Part shown: piece by piece, positions 62,279-64,000 of the stretch
How positions within the stretch are numbered: position 1 is the stretch's first letter
Layout: each line of letters opens with the position of its first letter
DNA from: Trichoplusia ni
Taxonomy: Eukaryota; Arthropoda; Insecta; Lepidoptera; Noctuidae
Length of the DNA: 64,000 nucleotides
Direction of reading: 5' to 3'
NCBI RefSeq assembly: GCF_003590095.1
Contig: NC_039481.1
Coordinates: forward strand, 13,113,895-13,177,894
Program-made: the position numbers and the translations under genes
Notes under the pieces: generated by a model
Told to the model about the DNA's origin: nothing
What the model saw: the letters and a program-made list of their open reading frames with translations, nothing else
Databases searched by the model: none

Positions 62279-64000
62279 GACTAAAACATTTCTTAGCTTT
62301 CATAGGTCCACTAGCATTAAATATGAGGTACAGATAATTGTTTAGCGTAAACTTCTTCAGCAATTTTCAAAACGGTATCATTACACATGTACCTCACACT
62401 AGAGTCAGGCTTTTTGTTTGCAATCAAAACTTCAATCTCAACACCTCAACAACACTTTAACGACTTTGCAATTCATACGAAACAAATATTAGCACTAATT
62501 AATCTAACCCTCATGACGCGATGCGAGGGTCTGTCAGACCGGGACAATTTAATAAAAAATACTTTCCGCGAAGCTTCGCCTTAACGCTAACGACATAGAG
62601 GCGACATTACATTGCGTGTTCCTCCACTGTTGGGCATAATGGGCCGTGCAGTTAATATGAACTGCAAACAAATAGTTAAATATTTTTATGCGATAACGCT
62701 CGTAAAAGTTGATTGAAGGGTCATTTAATGGCATTGGCACAATGATAGGTCTTATTGGGACCTAAATGTGTGTCTTTTATGATATGTGACAGCTATAAAG
62801 GTGGTTTTTGGTTCTAATCACGTTTATAGTGTTTGTATTCGTTGGTTAAGAAGAAATAAACGTATTTGAGAAATATGAAGTTCTTTATGTCACGATCGAA
62901 GATTTCTGAAAATAAAATGTGTACAAAAAAATCTTAGTAACTAAATAACACTAAAGTCAAAAGATATGACCGATTGTATCCATAAAACTACAATTATTAA
63001 AAACGTATGAAGGTAATATGCAATTAAAAAACATTTCACCTCTTTAGTGACAACAAAACGAGCTGTCAATTATAAGCTATTTAAAATCAAATTCACATAA
63101 ACGTCACTCGCGTCATAACTTAAGAAAACACGTCACGATTATTTAGAATCAACATGATTTTTACTTTACCCTACAAATCGATACTTTTGTTATACGGACA
63201 GTAGCATGGGAATCTCAATCGGACATCCCTGAAACAGTTACAAACAATGCAGGGGCCCCTTCAACTGGTTTTAAATAATACATGTTTAAAATACATGTGT
63301 CCGTGCGTATACACATTATTGATATTATATGATAGTTTATTTGAGTTTCATTGTTGCTTGGAAAACAGACCGATGGGCCAGCGTTTGAGGGTTGATTGCG
63401 TGTGTCTCTGATTTTTGGTTTTCTTAGGACTTAAGTAATTGACGACATCAAGTTGTTATTAATTAAGGTTTCTTTCTATTTTTGTTCAGATAAAAATCTC
63501 TAATACTAGAAAATCTCCACATTTTTTGTGTATTTGAAATAGGATATTTTTCTTTGTAAGATACTAGCTTCAAATACGGTCATGAAGGAAATTGAGATTT
63601 TAATGTAATTTCCAATTATAGATTGTTGCACTTAAAACATCATGTAAGTAAAATATTGTATCACATACCCAATATCATTTACATACGTGACCGTTAAACA
63701 CTGACAATCAACCACTCGTCTCAAGCCAACATGGTCACCCTACTCCTTAGGGTTGCGTCTCAGGGTTCTAACGCATTGTGACGGACATGCAGACAAAACA
63801 AAGCAAGGGATTTTGGTCGACATAGTTAGTTTGGGTCAACGCGTCCGATGCGATTTTGGACAACTTTTGACGGGTGCACGTCACTTATTATTATTTAAGT
63901 TGATTGACAACCCTAGTGACGAGTTTGGATTTGTTTTGTCAAGGATAATAGAAAGGTAGAAAGGAGGATTGTTAGAAATTGGTATTAACAATGCACTCGT

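Larger units (their letters stand above)
47405..64000. other. 16.6 kb gene-free interval downstream of Dichaete
   Basis: No supported gene. It contains a SINE (52356-52530), a possible second SINE type (51325-51420), two lepidopteran repeat fragments (53108-53165, 62196-62278) and GC-richer blocks at 54660-54720 (with TGACGTCA), 55550-55650, 58900-58930 and 59960-60250. Sox21b, expected in this cluster, is not found here. Confidence 0.6.

Noticed and set aside
1..64000. CRISPR arrays, operons or bacterial systems
   Set aside because: No regularly spaced direct repeats and no prokaryotic gene organisation; the window is eukaryotic.
1..64000. Known insect microRNA hairpins
   Set aside because: I looked for familiar seeds and mature sequences (let-7, bantam, miR-1, miR-9, miR-124, miR-184, miR-279) and saw none.

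Overview
The window looks like nuclear DNA from a moth or butterfly (Lepidoptera). It is AT-rich and gene-poor, it carries several repeats I recognise as typical of lepidopteran genomes (a tRNA-derived SINE, a non-LTR tail ending in GATGAT, the 'agggttccgtac / agtccgactcgcac' family, the 'actagctgttgcc...cgttcagtggttttgcgtg' family), and its three convincing genes are insect-type SoxB transcription factors. Species cannot be fixed from the sequence.

Layout. (1) 470-11040, minus strand: a three-exon Sox21a-type gene. Its HMG box is split by a 9.6 kb intron, and its last exon (470-637) is short, GC-rich and easily missed. A GC-rich promoter with two CCAAT boxes lies at about 11041-11560. (2) 11561-21336: intergenic DNA with repeats and candidate regulatory blocks. 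(3) 21337-22005, plus strand: an intronless, clearly divergent SoxB paralogue of 222 aa. (4) 22071-45650: a 23.6 kb stretch with no supported gene; it holds SINE copies, a perfect 26-bp palindrome, CpG-rich islands and candidate Sox/POU sites. (5) 46032-46760, plus strand: an intronless Dichaete orthologue of 242 aa in a strong GC island, with two SoxB consensus sites in its promoter and a roughly 640-nt 3' UTR. (6) 47405-64000: 16.6 kb with no supported gene, containing repeat fragments.

How the parts fit together. This is the insect SoxB cluster, which in Drosophila contains Dichaete, Sox21a and Sox21b. Here Sox21a and Dichaete are 35 kb apart, a divergent third member sits between them, and no second Sox21-type gene (Sox21b) is in the window. 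All three proteins keep the SoxB HMG box, so they should recognise the same ACAAWG core. They may cross- or auto-regulate: exact AACAATGG sites occur upstream of Dichaete and of the middle gene, and I found at least seven exact copies in the window. Large noncoding gaps around developmental regulators suggest distributed enhancers, but no enhancer is proven here. I found no prokaryotic, viral or CRISPR system.
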